From assembly GCA_965198915.1 (NCBI GenBank), contig CBDAQC010000002.1:62001-126000 (forward strand): 64,000 nt of DNA, read 5' to 3'. This DNA comes from BOG-908 sp965198915. GTDB lineage: Bacteria > Pseudomonadota > Alphaproteobacteria > Acetobacterales > Acetobacteraceae. Below the pieces are notes generated by a model. The model did no database searches and was not told the origin of the DNA. It saw only the letters and a program-made list of their open reading frames with translations. Positions 8,227 through 17,617 of the stretch are shown here, in pieces (position 1 is the stretch's first letter; each line of letters begins with the position of its first letter). A program made the translations under genes and the position numbers.

Positions 8227-9507
8227 CTAGTTGGTCACGACCGGTGCCCGCACCACGTCGCCGCCTTTCATCACGAAAACAACGTGCTCCAGTTGCCGCA
8301 CATCGGTCAGGGGATCGCCGTCCACCGCCACCATGTCTGCATACCGCCCCGGTGCTATCGCCCCCACATCGTGCGTCTTGTCCAGCGCCTCGGCCGCGGA
8401 TCGCGTCGCCGCCACGATCGCCTCCATCGGCGTCATGCCCCATTGCACCATCTTGGCGAATTGCCTGGCGTTGTCGCCATTCGGGTACACGCCGCCATCC
8501 GTGCCGAACAGCATCTTCACGCCCGCCGCATGCGCCGCCCGGAACGTCTCTCGCTGCTTGCGTCCAACCTCGCGCTCCTTGGCCAGGCTTTCCGGGAACA
8601 AACCGTTCTTCGCACCTTCGGCCAGGATGTAGTCGTCGTTGTAGATGTCCATGTCAAACCAGGCGCCGTGCTCCTTGGCCAGGCGGAAACTCTCGTCATT
8701 GGCCAGGCTCGCGTGTTCGATCGTGTCCACGCCGGCGCGCAGCGCGTCATTTATCCCGTCCGTGCCATGCGCATGCACCGCCACGCGCATGCCCAGCATA
8801 TGCGCTTCGGACACGATGGCCTGCATCTCCTGCAAGGATACCTGCTGCACGCCAACCTTGTCCGTCTTGGAAAGCACGCCGCCGGTCCCACAGAACTTGA
8901 TCACCTCGGCGCCATACTTACGCATGCGGCGCACCGCCGCGCGATAGCCGTCAGGCGAGTCCGCAATCTGCGGGCTGGGCACGCTGACCGAGGGCGGAAA
9001 CTCCGTGGCATCGCAATGCCCGCCGGTGGAACCCAGCGCGTACGTCGCCGGCACGATGCGCGGCCCCGGAATATAACCGTGCTCGATCCCCTGCTTCAGT
9101 GCCACGTCGCTGAAGAACGAGGAGCCGACATTGCGCACGGTGGTGAAACCCGCCTCCAGCGTTTTCTTCGCGTTGGCCACGCCCACCACGGTCCAGAACG
9201 CATCGGTGTATTCCAGCCCCTTGTAGCCGGACAGAGTGGGGTCGCTGGTCAGGTGGACATGCATGTCGATCAGGCCGGGCAGCAGCGTGCGGCCGCCCAG
9301 ATCGACGTGCCGCGCCCCCTGCGGCGCCGGATCGCCCTGTTGCCCCACGGAGGCGATGCGCCCGTCCTGCACCAGGACCTGTACGTGGTCCACTGTGCGC
9401 CCGGCCAGCACGTCCACCATGTGCGCGGCGGTGACCACCACGGTGTCGGCCCGGGAAGGCGTGACGCCCAGGATCAGGAGGGCGGCTAGCAGGGCGGGTC
9501 TGGTCAT
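8227..9507 (-). CDS. Exported metal-dependent amidohydrolase (imidazolonepropionase/prolidase-like)
   Basis: A protein of 426 residues with a short signal peptide (cleavage near PSRA). It is an amidohydrolase-superfamily TIM barrel with the metal motif DMHVHL, a lysine in VIKFCGTGG suited to carboxylation, HAHGTDG and EHASLA histidines, and the late aspartate in FGTDGGVYPNGDN. Homologues hydrolyse dipeptides or cyclic amides; the substrate cannot be told from sequence. It is convergent with znuA (21-bp gap). Confidence 0.85.
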   Translation of the reverse strand: MTRPALLAALLILGVTPSRADTVVVTAAHMVDVLAGRTVDHVQVLVQDGRIASVGQQGDPAPQGARHVDLGGRTLLPGLIDMHVHLTSDPTLSGYKGLEYTDAFWTVVGVANAKKTLEAGFTTVRNVGSSFFSDVALKQGIEHGYIPGPRIVPATYALGSTGGHCDATEFPPSVSVPSPQIADSPDGYRAAVRRMRKYGAEVIKFCGTGGVLSKTDKVGVQQVSLQEMQAIVSEAHMLGMRVAVHAHGTDGINDALRAGVDTIEHASLANDESFRLAKEHGAWFDMDIYNDDYILAEGAKNGLFPESLAKEREVGRKQRETFRAAHAAGVKMLFGTDGGVYPNGDNARQFAKMVQWGMTPMEAIVAATRSAAEALDKTHDVGAIAPGRYADMVAVDGDPLTDVRQLEHVVFVMKGGDVVRAPVVTN

Positions 9508-9540
9508 GGGTGGGCCTCTTGGGTGTATGCCAGAGAAGAA

Positions 9541-9660
9541 AGGCCTTCTTTTTTGAAAAAAAGAAGCAAAAAACTTTTGACTCCGCTGTCGCGGACCTCG
9601 CCGGTGAGCCGCCGACAGGGAGCAAAAGTTTTTGCTTCTTTTTTCAAAAAAGAAGGCCTT
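9541..9660. repeat. Family A element, copy 1 (two arms)
   Basis: Left arm 9541-9579 and right arm 9623-9660 are inverted copies of each other. Each contains a palindrome CTTCTTTTTT / AAAAAAGAAG next to a GGCCTT edge on one side and an AAAACTTTTG edge on the other. The 43-bp spacer has a CTGTCG...CGACAG pair. The right edge lies 8 bp from the stop codon of the ABC1 kinase gene. Confidence 0.9.
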
Positions 9661-9668
9661 GCCTCCTC

Positions 9669-11042
9669 CTACAACGCCGCAGGCACCCCCGCCTCCACCA
9701 ACGCCGCCGCTTGCCGCTCCGCCAGCGCCTGCTCGTCAAACCCCTCGATCAGCTCGTGGAACATGCGGTGCCAGTTCAGCTTGGCGCCCAGCCGCAGGAA
9801 CACCGATCCCAGCCCGATCGCCGAGCGGTCCATCAACATGAACTCGCGCGGCGGCTTCACCCCGCCGGTGCGCTGCAGCCCGGCATGCACCTTCTGCGCA
9901 ACCTCGCGCCCGTACTGCGGATCGTTGCTCTCCTGTATGCTGCGCACCCTGTCCTGAATTAGCGGCTCGTACAGGAAACGCGCCCACTGGTTCAACACCT
10001 CCGCTTTTTCGCGCGAGATACCCACGAAACCCCAGCCTTCATAGGCGTGGATCGCCTTGTCCGCGTCGCCGTCACGCGTCGCTTCGAACAGATCGATGAC
10101 GCCGCGCAGGAAATGCGGCCGGAACACGCGTATGGCGCCAAAATCCAGCAGGTTGATCCCGTGATCTTCGCGGACCTGGTAATTTCCCAGATGCGGATCG
10201 CCGTGTATCACGCCGAACCTGTAGAGCGGCGTGTACCACGCGGTGAACAGCGCGCGGGCGATCTCGTTGCGCACCTCCAGCGGTGGATTGGTGTCCACCA
10301 CGCTTTGCAAACCACGCCCGGGCAGCCAGGTCATCGTCAGCAACCTTGCTGTCGTGGCCTCCATCACCGGCTCCGGCACGGTCGCTGTCGCCACGTCCTT
10401 CAGCATCAGCCCGTAAAGGCGCATCTGCGCGGCCTCGCGCACGTAATCCAGCTCTTCGCGCAGCCGCTCGGACAATTCCTTGAATATGTCTTCGTTCTGC
10501 AGCGCGTTGTCCACGCGGTGATACAAGGACAGCGCCAGCCGCACCTGCCGAAGATCGGCCTCCACCACGCTTGGCATGTCCGGATATTGCAGCTTGCAGG
10601 CCACCTCGCGCCCGTCCGTCAGCCGCGCCCGGTGCACCTGCCCCAGGCTGGCCGCGGCCGCGGCCTCACGCCCGAACTCGGAGAACCGCGCTTCCCACGC
10701 CGGGCCCAATTCCGTGGACATACGCCGGCGCACGAACGCCCAGCCCATCGGGGGCGCATTGGCCTGCAGTTGCGCCAGCTCGGCTGCATATTCCGGCGGC
10801 AGCGCGTCCGGAATGGTCGAGAGGAACTGCGCCACCTTCATCAGCGGCCCTTTCAGCCCGCCGAGTATGGCCTTCAAATCCTCCGCATGCGCCGCTCCGC
10901 CCGTCTTCATCCCGAACACGCGTTGGCCGGCAAAGCGGGCCGCAATGCCGCCAACAGCGCCTGACGTACGGGCAAACCGCCTGATCTCGCCAAACAGGTT
11001 GGCGTTGCCAACGCCCCCGGGGGGCGCCTGCGGTTCAGACAT
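9669..11042 (-). CDS. ABC1/UbiB-family atypical kinase
   Basis: A protein of 457 residues of the ABC1 (AarF/UbiB/ADCK) family. The family-specific motif KGPLMKVAQ (KxGQ-type) is near residues 64-72, followed by ALPPEY, and the kinase-like metal/ATP site is at HGDPHLGNYQ and LLDFGAIR. Members support ubiquinone metabolism or lipid homeostasis. No C-terminal membrane anchor is seen, which separates it from classical UbiB. It overlaps the upstream oligoendopeptidase gene by 8 bp, so the two are probably one operon. Confidence 0.88.
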   Translation of the reverse strand: MSEPQAPPGGVGNANLFGEIRRFARTSGAVGGIAARFAGQRVFGMKTGGAAHAEDLKAILGGLKGPLMKVAQFLSTIPDALPPEYAAELAQLQANAPPMGWAFVRRRMSTELGPAWEARFSEFGREAAAAASLGQVHRARLTDGREVACKLQYPDMPSVVEADLRQVRLALSLYHRVDNALQNEDIFKELSERLREELDYVREAAQMRLYGLMLKDVATATVPEPVMEATTARLLTMTWLPGRGLQSVVDTNPPLEVRNEIARALFTAWYTPLYRFGVIHGDPHLGNYQVREDHGINLLDFGAIRVFRPHFLRGVIDLFEATRDGDADKAIHAYEGWGFVGISREKAEVLNQWARFLYEPLIQDRVRSIQESNDPQYGREVAQKVHAGLQRTGGVKPPREFMLMDRSAIGLGSVFLRLGAKLNWHRMFHELIEGFDEQALAERQAAALVEAGVPAAL

Positions 11043-12852
11043 TCTCGCCCGCTTCCAACTCGTCGATGAAGCCGGAAATCACGTCCAGCCCGCGCCGCCA
11101 GAAGGCGGGATCGGACGCATCCAGCCCGAACGGCGCCAGCAGATCCTTGTGCACCTTGGTCCCTCCCGCGCGAAGCATCTCCCGATACTTGGCCTGGAAC
11201 CCGGGATGTCCAGACTGGAACACGTCATACAGCGCGTTCACCAGACAGTCGCCGAACGCGTAGGCGTACACGTAGAAGGGCGAGTGCACGAAATGCGGCA
11301 CATAGGCCCAGAACACGCTATACTCGGGCGTGAACGTGAAGGCCGGGCCCAGGCTCTCGGTCTGCACCTGCATCCAGATCTCGCCTATGCGTTCGGGCAA
11401 CAGCTCGCCGTGCCGCCGCTCGTCATGCAGCAGCGTCTCGAAGCGGTAGAACGCGATCTGGCGCACCACCGTGTTCAGCATGTCCTCCACCTTGCCTGCC
11501 AGCATCAGCCGCCGGCGCGCCGGATCGGTCTCGGCATCCAGCAACGCACGGAACGTCAGCATCTCGCCAAACACGCTGGCGGTCTCTGCCAGGGTCAACG
11601 GCGTGCCGCTCATCAGATAGCCCTGCTCGCCGGCCAGAACCTGGTGCACGCCGTGGCCAAGCTCGTGCGCCAGCGTCATCACGTCCCGCGTGCGGCCGTG
11701 GAAGTTCATCAGTATGTAGGGATGCACGCTCGGCACGGTGGGATGGGCAAAGGCCCCGCCCGACTTCCCGTCGCGCAGCGCCGCGTCGATCCACCCGTTA
11801 TCGAAAAACCGCTTGCCCACCGCAGAAAGTTCCGGATCGAACCGCCCATAGGCGTCCAGCACCGTGGCTTCCGCCTCGCCCCAGCCGATGCGCCTGTCGT
11901 CGTCGCCGGGCAGCGGCGCGTTGCGGTCCCAGTGCTGCAGGCGCTCCAGCCCCAGCCACTTCGCCTTCAGTTTGTAATAACGGTGCGAAAGCCTTGGAAA
12001 ATCGCCCACCACCGCGGTGACCAGCGCATCGACCACCTCGTCCTCCACCACGTTGGACAGGTTGCGGTCGCTGCCAGGCCGCGGCAGCTGCCGCCAGGTG
12101 TCGATGATCTCCTTGTCCTTGGCGAGCGTGTTGGTGATCAGCGAGAACAGCTTGCCGCGTTCCTGGAACGCCTGCCCGATCGCCAGCGCCGCGGCTTCGC
12201 GAACGCCCCTGTCGGGATCGCTCAACTTGTTGAGCACCGCATTCACCGTAAGCTGCTCGCCCGCAAACGGCACGCGCATGCCGGCCACGGTCTCGTCGAA
12301 AAGCCGGCTCCACGCGCTGCGCCCGGTCACCTCGCGGTCGTGCACGAACCGCTCCAGCTCGTCGCTCAACTGGTGCTTGCGCCACACGCGCAGGTCCCGC
12401 AGATACGGCTGCCACCGCGCAAATGCCGGATCGGCGAACTTGCCCTCCAGCACGCTGTCTTCGATTCTGTTCAGCTCCAGCCGGAAGAACAGCAGGTGCG
12501 CGCTTATCGCCGTGCACCGCTCCATCATGGATTGGTAGAACTGTCCCGCCGTGGCACTGGTGCTGTCCGCGCTGAACAGCAGCTGCGCGTAGCTCATCAC
12601 CCGTCCCAGCGTCTCGTCGATCGCCTGAAAGCGCTCCATCGCGTCGGCAAGCTCCCGCCCGCCCAGCCCGGCCAGCCGGCCGCTGAACGCGTCCGCGAAC
12701 GCCCGCGCGCCACGCTCCGCCTCGTCCAGGTCGGCGCCTATCTGCGGGCTGTCCGGCGATGCGTATAGATCGGCCAGGTCCCAGCACGGCAAATCCTGCC
12801 CAGGCGGGGCAGGCGGGACGGCAACGGAGCCCTCAGGGGCATACTGGGTCAT
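11035..12852 (-). CDS. pepF: Oligoendopeptidase F-type M3 metallopeptidase
   Basis: Cytoplasmic zinc peptidase of about 605 residues that cleaves short oligopeptides. The M3 zinc motif is LAHELGHGVHQ, with the third ligand region downstream at TASVFGEMLTF. The N-terminal helical PepF domain is complete. ATG 12852 (MTQYAPEG) is chosen because AAGGAC lies upstream; the longer frame from 12885 has no ribosome site. It overlaps the ABC1 kinase gene. Confidence 0.93.
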   Translation of the reverse strand: MTQYAPEGSVAVPPAPPGQDLPCWDLADLYASPDSPQIGADLDEAERGARAFADAFSGRLAGLGGRELADAMERFQAIDETLGRVMSYAQLLFSADSTSATAGQFYQSMMERCTAISAHLLFFRLELNRIEDSVLEGKFADPAFARWQPYLRDLRVWRKHQLSDELERFVHDREVTGRSAWSRLFDETVAGMRVPFAGEQLTVNAVLNKLSDPDRGVREAAALAIGQAFQERGKLFSLITNTLAKDKEIIDTWRQLPRPGSDRNLSNVVEDEVVDALVTAVVGDFPRLSHRYYKLKAKWLGLERLQHWDRNAPLPGDDDRRIGWGEAEATVLDAYGRFDPELSAVGKRFFDNGWIDAALRDGKSGGAFAHPTVPSVHPYILMNFHGRTRDVMTLAHELGHGVHQVLAGEQGYLMSGTPLTLAETASVFGEMLTFRALLDAETDPARRRLMLAGKVEDMLNTVVRQIAFYRFETLLHDERRHGELLPERIGEIWMQVQTESLGPAFTFTPEYSVFWAYVPHFVHSPFYVYAYAFGDCLVNALYDVFQSGHPGFQAKYREMLRAGGTKVHKDLLAPFGLDASDPAFWRRGLDVISGFIDELEAGENV

Positions 12853-13123
12853 GGGGCAGGGGTCCTTCAGGCAGCGACGCATCATGTAAGCGTGCGTTGT
12901 TCCACGTCAAAGGCCGGCGCAAGCAAGCGGATCGCTTTTGACAAAAAGCAGCGAGAATCCTGCGCCCGCGATGTCCGTGGCTGTGCTGTCCGTACGCAGC
13001 TCTACAGCCGCAGACAAGCACAATAGACGGCCTGGACGCCAGCCGACTACTTGTGCGATACTTCCGTGATCATCCGAATACTTCGCGCGCGCCCCCTGGC
13101 TCGCATGGCTGCGGCCCGCCTCA

Positions 13124-13378
13124 TCACATGCCCAGCGCGCGCCGGTAGACGTCCAGCAGCGTCTCCTGCTCCTCGATCTCCGCCGGCTCCTGCTTGCGCA
13201 GCCGGATGATCGTCCGCAGCACCTTCACGTCGAACCCCGCCGATTTCGCCTCGCCGTAGATGTCCTTGATGTCATTGCCCAGCGCCTTGCGCTCTTCCTC
13301 CAGCCGCTCGATCCGCTCGATCAGGCTGCGCAGCCGCTCGACCGCAATCCCGCCCACCTTCGTGTCCTCGTCCGCCAT
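13124..13378 (-). CDS. gapR: GapR-like DUF2312 DNA-binding protein
   Basis: A protein of 84 residues matching the alphaproteobacterial DUF2312/GapR family: a long helix with RLRSLIERIERLEEERKAL, then EAKSAGFDVKVLRTIIRLRK and a short acidic tail. GapR binds AT-rich, overtwisted DNA near replication forks and helps topoisomerases. The start MADEDTKV gives the normal family length; the longer frame from 13438 adds an Arg-rich extension and is unlikely. The 271 bp between this gene and pepF hold no recognisable gene. Confidence 0.92.
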   Translation of the reverse strand: MADEDTKVGGIAVERLRSLIERIERLEEERKALGNDIKDIYGEAKSAGFDVKVLRTIIRLRKQEPAEIEEQETLLDVYRRALGM

Positions 13379-13510
13379 CGCCAGCCCCGCACCAATCCGT
13401 GAGCCGCGCGGGATACGCGCCCGCCGCCGCTTGGTCAAAGGCCGTGCCCGGCTTTTCGAAGCCCCGCGAACCCCCTACCTTCCGTGCCAACCATTCCGGC
13501 CAGGGAGCCC

Positions 13511-14953
13511 ATGCACATGCGCGACTACACGAACTTCTACATCGACGGCGTCTGGGTGAAGCCCGCCGACCCCAAACCGCTCGACGTAATCAACCCCGCC
13601 TCTGAAAAACCCTGCGGCACCATCAACCTCGGCGGCCAGGCCGACGTGGACGCCGCGGTGGCCGCCGCCCGCCGCGCCTTCGCCACGTTCAGCCAGACCA
13701 CGCGCGAGGATCGCCTGGCCCTGCTCGGCCGCATCGTCGACGCCTACAAGGCCCGCTACAACGACATGGCGGCCGCCATCACCGAAGAGATGGGCGCGCC
13801 GGCCAGCCTGTCCCAGGCCGCCCAGGCCGCCATCGGCATCGGCCACTTCCAGGCGGCCCAGGCCATCCTGCAAAGCTACGTCTTCGAGGAGATGCGCGGC
13901 ACCACCCTGATCGCCCGCGAGCCGATCGGCGTCTGCGGCTTCATCACCCCGTGGAACTGGCCGATCAACCAGATTGCCTGCAAGGTGGCGCCCGCCCTGG
14001 CCACCGGCTGCACCATGGTGCTCAAGCCCAGCGAGATCGCCCCCTTCAGCGCCTACATCCTCGCCGAAATCCTGCACGAGGCCGGCGTGCCCCCCGGCGT
14101 GTTCAACCTGGTCAACGGTGACGGCCCCGGCGTGGGGGCCGCCATCAGCAGCCACCCGGATATCGACCTGGTCAGCTTCACCGGCAGCACCCGCGCCGGC
14201 ATCGAGGTCGCCCGCGCCGCCGCCCCCACCGTCAAGCGCGTCCATCAGGAGCTGGGCGGCAAGTCCCCCAACATCATCCTGCCCGACGCCGACCTGCGCG
14301 CCGCCGTCACCCGCGGCGTCAAGCACGTGATGCAGAACAGCGGCCAGTCCTGCAACGCCCCCACCCGCATGCTGGCCCCCCACGCGATCATGAAAGACGT
14401 CATCGAGATCGCGAAGGCCACTGCGGAAGCCACCACCGTCGGTGACCCCAACGGCAACGCCGAACTCGGCCCCGTGGTCAGCGAAACCCAATGGAACAAG
14501 ATCCAGGGCCTGATCAACAAGGGCATCGAGGAAGGTGCCACCCTCGTCGCCGGCGGCCCCGGCCGCCCCGAAGGCCTGGAAACCGGCTACTACGTAAAGC
14601 CCACCGTGTTTGCCAACGTGACCAACGACATGACCATCGCGCGGGAGGAAATCTTCGGCCCCGTGCTGACCATCCTGGGCTACGACACGCTGGAGGAGGC
14701 AATCACCACCGCCAACGACACCCCCTACGGCCTCGCCGCCTACGTCCAGGGCCGCGACCCGGTGCAGTTGCGCTCGGTGGCCCGCCAGCTGCGCGCGGGG
14801 CAGGTGAACATAAACGGCGCGGGAATGGACATCATGGCGCCGTTCGGCGGCTACAAGCAGAGCGGCAACGGGCGCGAGTGGGGCGACCTGGCGTTCGGGG
14901 AGTTCCTGGAGACGAAGGCCGAGATCGGGTATGGCGCGATTGCGGCTGAGTAA
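13511..14953 (+). CDS. NAD(P)-dependent aldehyde dehydrogenase family protein
   Basis: A full-length ALDH of about 480 residues. It has the oxyanion asparagine in TPWNWP, the cofactor motif FTGSTRAG, the general base glutamate in ELGGKSPNI and the catalytic cysteine in GQSCNAPTRM, followed by EEIFGPVL. It oxidises an aldehyde to the acid; the substrate is not evident. ATG 13511 or 13517 follows AGGGAG; an upstream GTG at 13484 is less likely. It is transcribed away from gapR. Confidence 0.92.
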   Translation: MHMRDYTNFYIDGVWVKPADPKPLDVINPASEKPCGTINLGGQADVDAAVAAARRAFATFSQTTREDRLALLGRIVDAYKARYNDMAAAITEEMGAPASLSQAAQAAIGIGHFQAAQAILQSYVFEEMRGTTLIAREPIGVCGFITPWNWPINQIACKVAPALATGCTMVLKPSEIAPFSAYILAEILHEAGVPPGVFNLVNGDGPGVGAAISSHPDIDLVSFTGSTRAGIEVARAAAPTVKRVHQELGGKSPNIILPDADLRAAVTRGVKHVMQNSGQSCNAPTRMLAPHAIMKDVIEIAKATAEATTVGDPNGNAELGPVVSETQWNKIQGLINKGIEEGATLVAGGPGRPEGLETGYYVKPTVFANVTNDMTIAREEIFGPVLTILGYDTLEEAITTANDTPYGLAAYVQGRDPVQLRSVARQLRAGQVNINGAGMDIMAPFGGYKQSGNGREWGDLAFGEFLETKAEIGYGAIAAE

Positions 14954-14977
14954 GCGCCGCGCTTAGCGGAAGACAAG

Positions 14978-15030
14978 GCGAGGGGCTCTGCCCCTCGACC
15001 CCGCTGGGGCCAGTCGGCCCCAGACCCCTT
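14978..15030. repeat. Family B GC-rich palindromic repeat, short copy 1
   Basis: Palindrome AGGGGCTCTGCCCCT at 14981-14995, then GACCCCGC, then TGGGGCCAGTCGGCCCCA at 15005-15022 and GACCCCTTTT. Related copies are at 29806, 52800 and 63006. It sits downstream of the aldehyde dehydrogenase stop and could fold in RNA. Confidence 0.8.
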
Positions 15031-15842
15031 TTCGAACGGTGGCGATGCAAGACGTCAGCGTTTTTGCGGGGTCGCCTTCGTTGGCATGCCGAATTGTGCG
15101 ACTGGTATTGCGTTTGATCGGCTACGCACTCAACGGCACGTCCGCGGGCCTGTTCAGCTTTGCAGGGCTCGCTGGAGGTGTCCCTTTTGCTATTACCCAA
15201 AGCCTCGTCCCAGTGATCAGGAACGGCTTGGAAACTTGGGCTAGGGTGTATCCTCCCCACCGTGGCTTTCGCCATATCGTTGGTGATTACAATAGCGATC
15301 AACCTGCACAGACGGCATCTCTGGTTTAAACGTGAAATCTCATGAGTTGCGCGTTGATTTATCAGCTACGTGTTCGGCCTGCTCCTAAATATTTCGGTAT
15401 TGTTGAACACCGTTTCAGTTGTTCAGAAGAATTGCACGTCAGTAAGCGTGGCGAATACCATATACTGAGCAATCCAGGCTCTTTTTACTTCGCTGATATT
15501 CAGGATGTTACGGTTGCACTACTGGCAACCAGGGACGCAGCCGGATGCTCGGGAGCCTGGAGACGAAGTGCCGCCCGTAGAATAGGATCGAACCTCACGT
15601 AACCTAATTCTGTCGGGCCACCGGGGTGGGGCGCATTTCGACAATCTGATACTGTTATTTTAGAAGGCCTCGAAGGCCGCAATACTCATTTCTGCATTCC
15701 TGCCAGAGTGGCGCTGTCGTTCGGCGCCTCGATGCCCCACAACCCCCTACTCACCCAAGCTCATCCTACTAGCCACGCAACTTCGACCTCGTAACAACGT
15801 CTTGCCTTAGTTCATGCTTCAACACGCCAGCGGGACCTAGCG
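15031..15842. other. Low-GC stretch without a recognisable gene
   Basis: About 810 bp, clearly lower in GC than its surroundings between 15330 and 15520. Open frames of 96 codons (15039-15329) and 86 codons (15342-15602) match no family I know. A short frame near 15230-15350 reads like a broken membrane segment (AFAISLVITIAIN). It looks like decayed accessory DNA upstream of the toxin-like gene. Confidence 0.5.
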
Positions 15843-16706
15843 ATGCCAGACCTCGCCAACGCCGACTCACACGAACTCTACGTCTGGGATGCCGAAGAAC
15901 TTCTTGAGCAGGTAAAAAAGCTCAACGAGGGCGCTAGAGTAGCCGTCGAAGCCAACGAAAAGCTGAAGGGCTACATAGACGCAGACGCCGTAGCACTGAC
16001 CCAGCTCATCCAAGCCAGCAACAAGATTGCTCGCCAAATCAAATTGCTGGGCATCTTGGGCAACGCCTACATCAAGGAGGTGAAGGGCAAGAAATACATT
16101 ATCTTCAAAGGCAACCAGCGCCTGCGCCCAAACCTGAAAGGTACTCGCTACTTGGCCGAAAACGCCAGAGTAAAATGCTTCGTCGTCGGTACGAAAGACA
16201 TCATCGAAGACGCCGCCAAAGGCACCAAGGTCGCGATAATCGCCTTCATCGCCATAGACATCGCCATGGAGTGCACGTCAGACCACTTCTCACTTGCTAG
16301 CCTAGGCGTCCGCATCGGCATTGACGTCCTCCAGGCCGTAATATCAACCGCAGTCGGCGTAGAGGCCGGCGTATTCGTAGCCGCCGCTTTCGGCGCCCCC
16401 GTAGTCATCACCTTCATAGTCGTAATTGGCGCAGGCTTCCTCATGGGCATGCTGCTCACCGATCTAGACAATAAATACCACCTTACCGAGCGCCTGCGCG
16501 CCCGCATGATGGCGTATGAAAAGGAGCTAGGCCACGAAATCCCCGTCATCAGACAGGCCGTGGTAAACGCAGGACACAAGGCCGCCCAACTAGGACGCGA
16601 AACCGGCGACGTCATCAGAGCCGACTACTACAAGATAGATCGCTTCTTCGCGTCAACCGCCCAGATGATGCAGTCTGAAGGTCTGTCGCCCTGGTATGGC
16701 CTCTGA
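15843..16706 (+). CDS. Putative membrane-inserting (pore-forming) antibacterial toxin
   Basis: A protein of 287 residues with no signal peptide. The N-terminal 80 residues are helical and charged. A conserved-looking KGKKYIIFKGNQRLR stretch follows near 82-95, and GTRYLAEN near 100-107. Three closely packed hydrophobic segments lie near 128-144, 163-182 and 184-205, with an amphipathic basic tail. A soluble front with a hydrophobic hairpin cluster resembles colicin-like or type VI secreted pore-formers. The next gene, a small three-segment membrane protein, overlaps it by 11 bp, as toxin-immunity pairs do. GC is lower than the surroundings. Function is inference; the family was not identified. 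Confidence 0.55.
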   Translation: MPDLANADSHELYVWDAEELLEQVKKLNEGARVAVEANEKLKGYIDADAVALTQLIQASNKIARQIKLLGILGNAYIKEVKGKKYIIFKGNQRLRPNLKGTRYLAENARVKCFVVGTKDIIEDAAKGTKVAIIAFIAIDIAMECTSDHFSLASLGVRIGIDVLQAVISTAVGVEAGVFVAAAFGAPVVITFIVVIGAGFLMGMLLTDLDNKYHLTERLRARMMAYEKELGHEIPVIRQAVVNAGHKAAQLGRETGDVIRADYYKIDRFFASTAQMMQSEGLSPWYGL

Positions 16707-17166
16707 AATGTCGTTCCTGACAACCACAAAAATCATCGGAAAACGTCTGAAGCCCACTGACTACAATCAATACATTGCCGAACTCGTCCTGCTCGCCCTG
16801 ATCGCCATCGCGTATTTCGGCTACGACGACCTAAGTCCCTTGAGAAACGCCGTCTCCATCGCCACCGTCGAGCGTAACGACTTCGCACTCATTGGTGGCC
16901 TCGGCCTCTACGCCATCCGTCTTTCCAGCTTCGTGGCCATGTTCCGCCACTACCGCATGCCGCAAACCCCAGAGTGGCTTGTCTTCATAGCAGTCACCGC
17001 AGCCATGGTCGTCTGCTTCGTATTTTCCGGCACGCTTGTAGACTCTTACGCCCGAGCCCACGATTATCGCTTCTGCTACAGTCAACATGACCGCGCGACC
17101 ACCTATACGTTCGCCCATGCCGTTACCGCTTGCCCCTCCTTGCCCCACAAAGCCAACCCCACGTGA
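16696..17166 (+). CDS. Small membrane protein, putative immunity protein
   Basis: A protein of 156 residues with three hydrophobic segments (about 25-42, 62-83, 93-112) and a C-terminal cysteine-containing tail (YRFCYSQHDR, then TACP) reminiscent of DUF1240-type proteins. It overlaps the toxin-like gene by 11 bp; ATG 16708 just after that stop is an alternative start. Inner-membrane immunity proteins that block pore-forming toxins have this size and topology. It shares the lower GC of its partner. The role is inference from arrangement. Confidence 0.55.
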   Translation: MASEMSFLTTTKIIGKRLKPTDYNQYIAELVLLALIAIAYFGYDDLSPLRNAVSIATVERNDFALIGGLGLYAIRLSSFVAMFRHYRMPQTPEWLVFIAVTAAMVVCFVFSGTLVDSYARAHDYRFCYSQHDRATTYTFAHAVTACPSLPHKANPT

Positions 17167-17346
17167 ACCACTCCTAAGTTCATGAGGCTTGGAAGCCAGT
17201 CCTAGCCTTAATCTCTTGCTCCTCCAGATGGCTGGCCTCCTGAAACGAGGCCCCAAGAGGGCGCCACGGCCGCAGGCGGCCGCTGAGACGGGCTTTGAAT
17301 CCGCACCCCGAAGAGCAATATCCCAGCGAACAGACCAGAGGCTCCA

Positions 17347-17610
17347 ATGGCAAGCGGATGGGCTCCTGACGGAGCGGTCCAGGATCAGATCGACGACACC
17401 ATCACCGACGAGGTGCTGCGCGCCCGCGCCCGCCTTCCCTCAGGCGAGGGCCTAGCCCACTGCGTGGAATGCGGCGACGACATCCCGCAAGCCCGCCGAC
17501 GCGCCCTGCCGGGCGCGCGCACCTGCGTCGCCTGCCAGTCGGCGCGGGACGGCCGTTCCCCCAATATCGGGTTCAATCGCCGGGGCAGCAAAGACAGCCA
17601 GCTCAAGTAA
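17347..17610 (+). CDS. DksA/TraR-family zinc-finger protein
   Basis: A protein of 87 residues with the C4 finger HCVECG...ARTCVACQ (cysteines 39, 42, 60, 63) typical of DksA/TraR and close in size to TraR/YbiI. It lacks the long coiled-coil of true DksA, but short members can still bind RNA polymerase. The helical N-terminus has acidic residues (DDTITDE) like the tip motif. It follows the putative toxin-immunity pair and may be part of the same acquired stretch; its GC is closer to the host. Confidence 0.82.
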   Translation: MASGWAPDGAVQDQIDDTITDEVLRARARLPSGEGLAHCVECGDDIPQARRRALPGARTCVACQSARDGRSPNIGFNRRGSKDSQLK

Positions 17611-17617
17611 CAAGGCG

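Noticed and set aside
9510..9962. Frames encoding FFEKKKQKTF or FFSKKKAF-like peptides at family A copies
   Set aside because: These peptides recur at every copy because the repeat is translated; they are not protein families.
10576..12768. Plus-strand frame of 730 codons opposite the ABC1 kinase and pepF genes
   Set aside because: Both opposite-strand genes have complete catalytic motifs; this frame has none and shows shadow composition.
13475..14491. Minus-strand Gly/Asp/His-rich frame opposite the aldehyde dehydrogenase
   Set aside because: Typical antisense shadow of a GC-rich gene; the ALDH motifs on the plus strand are intact.
14832..15302. 156-codon minus-strand frame across the end of the ALDH gene
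   Set aside because: Runs through a family B repeat, has no ribosome site and no known domain.
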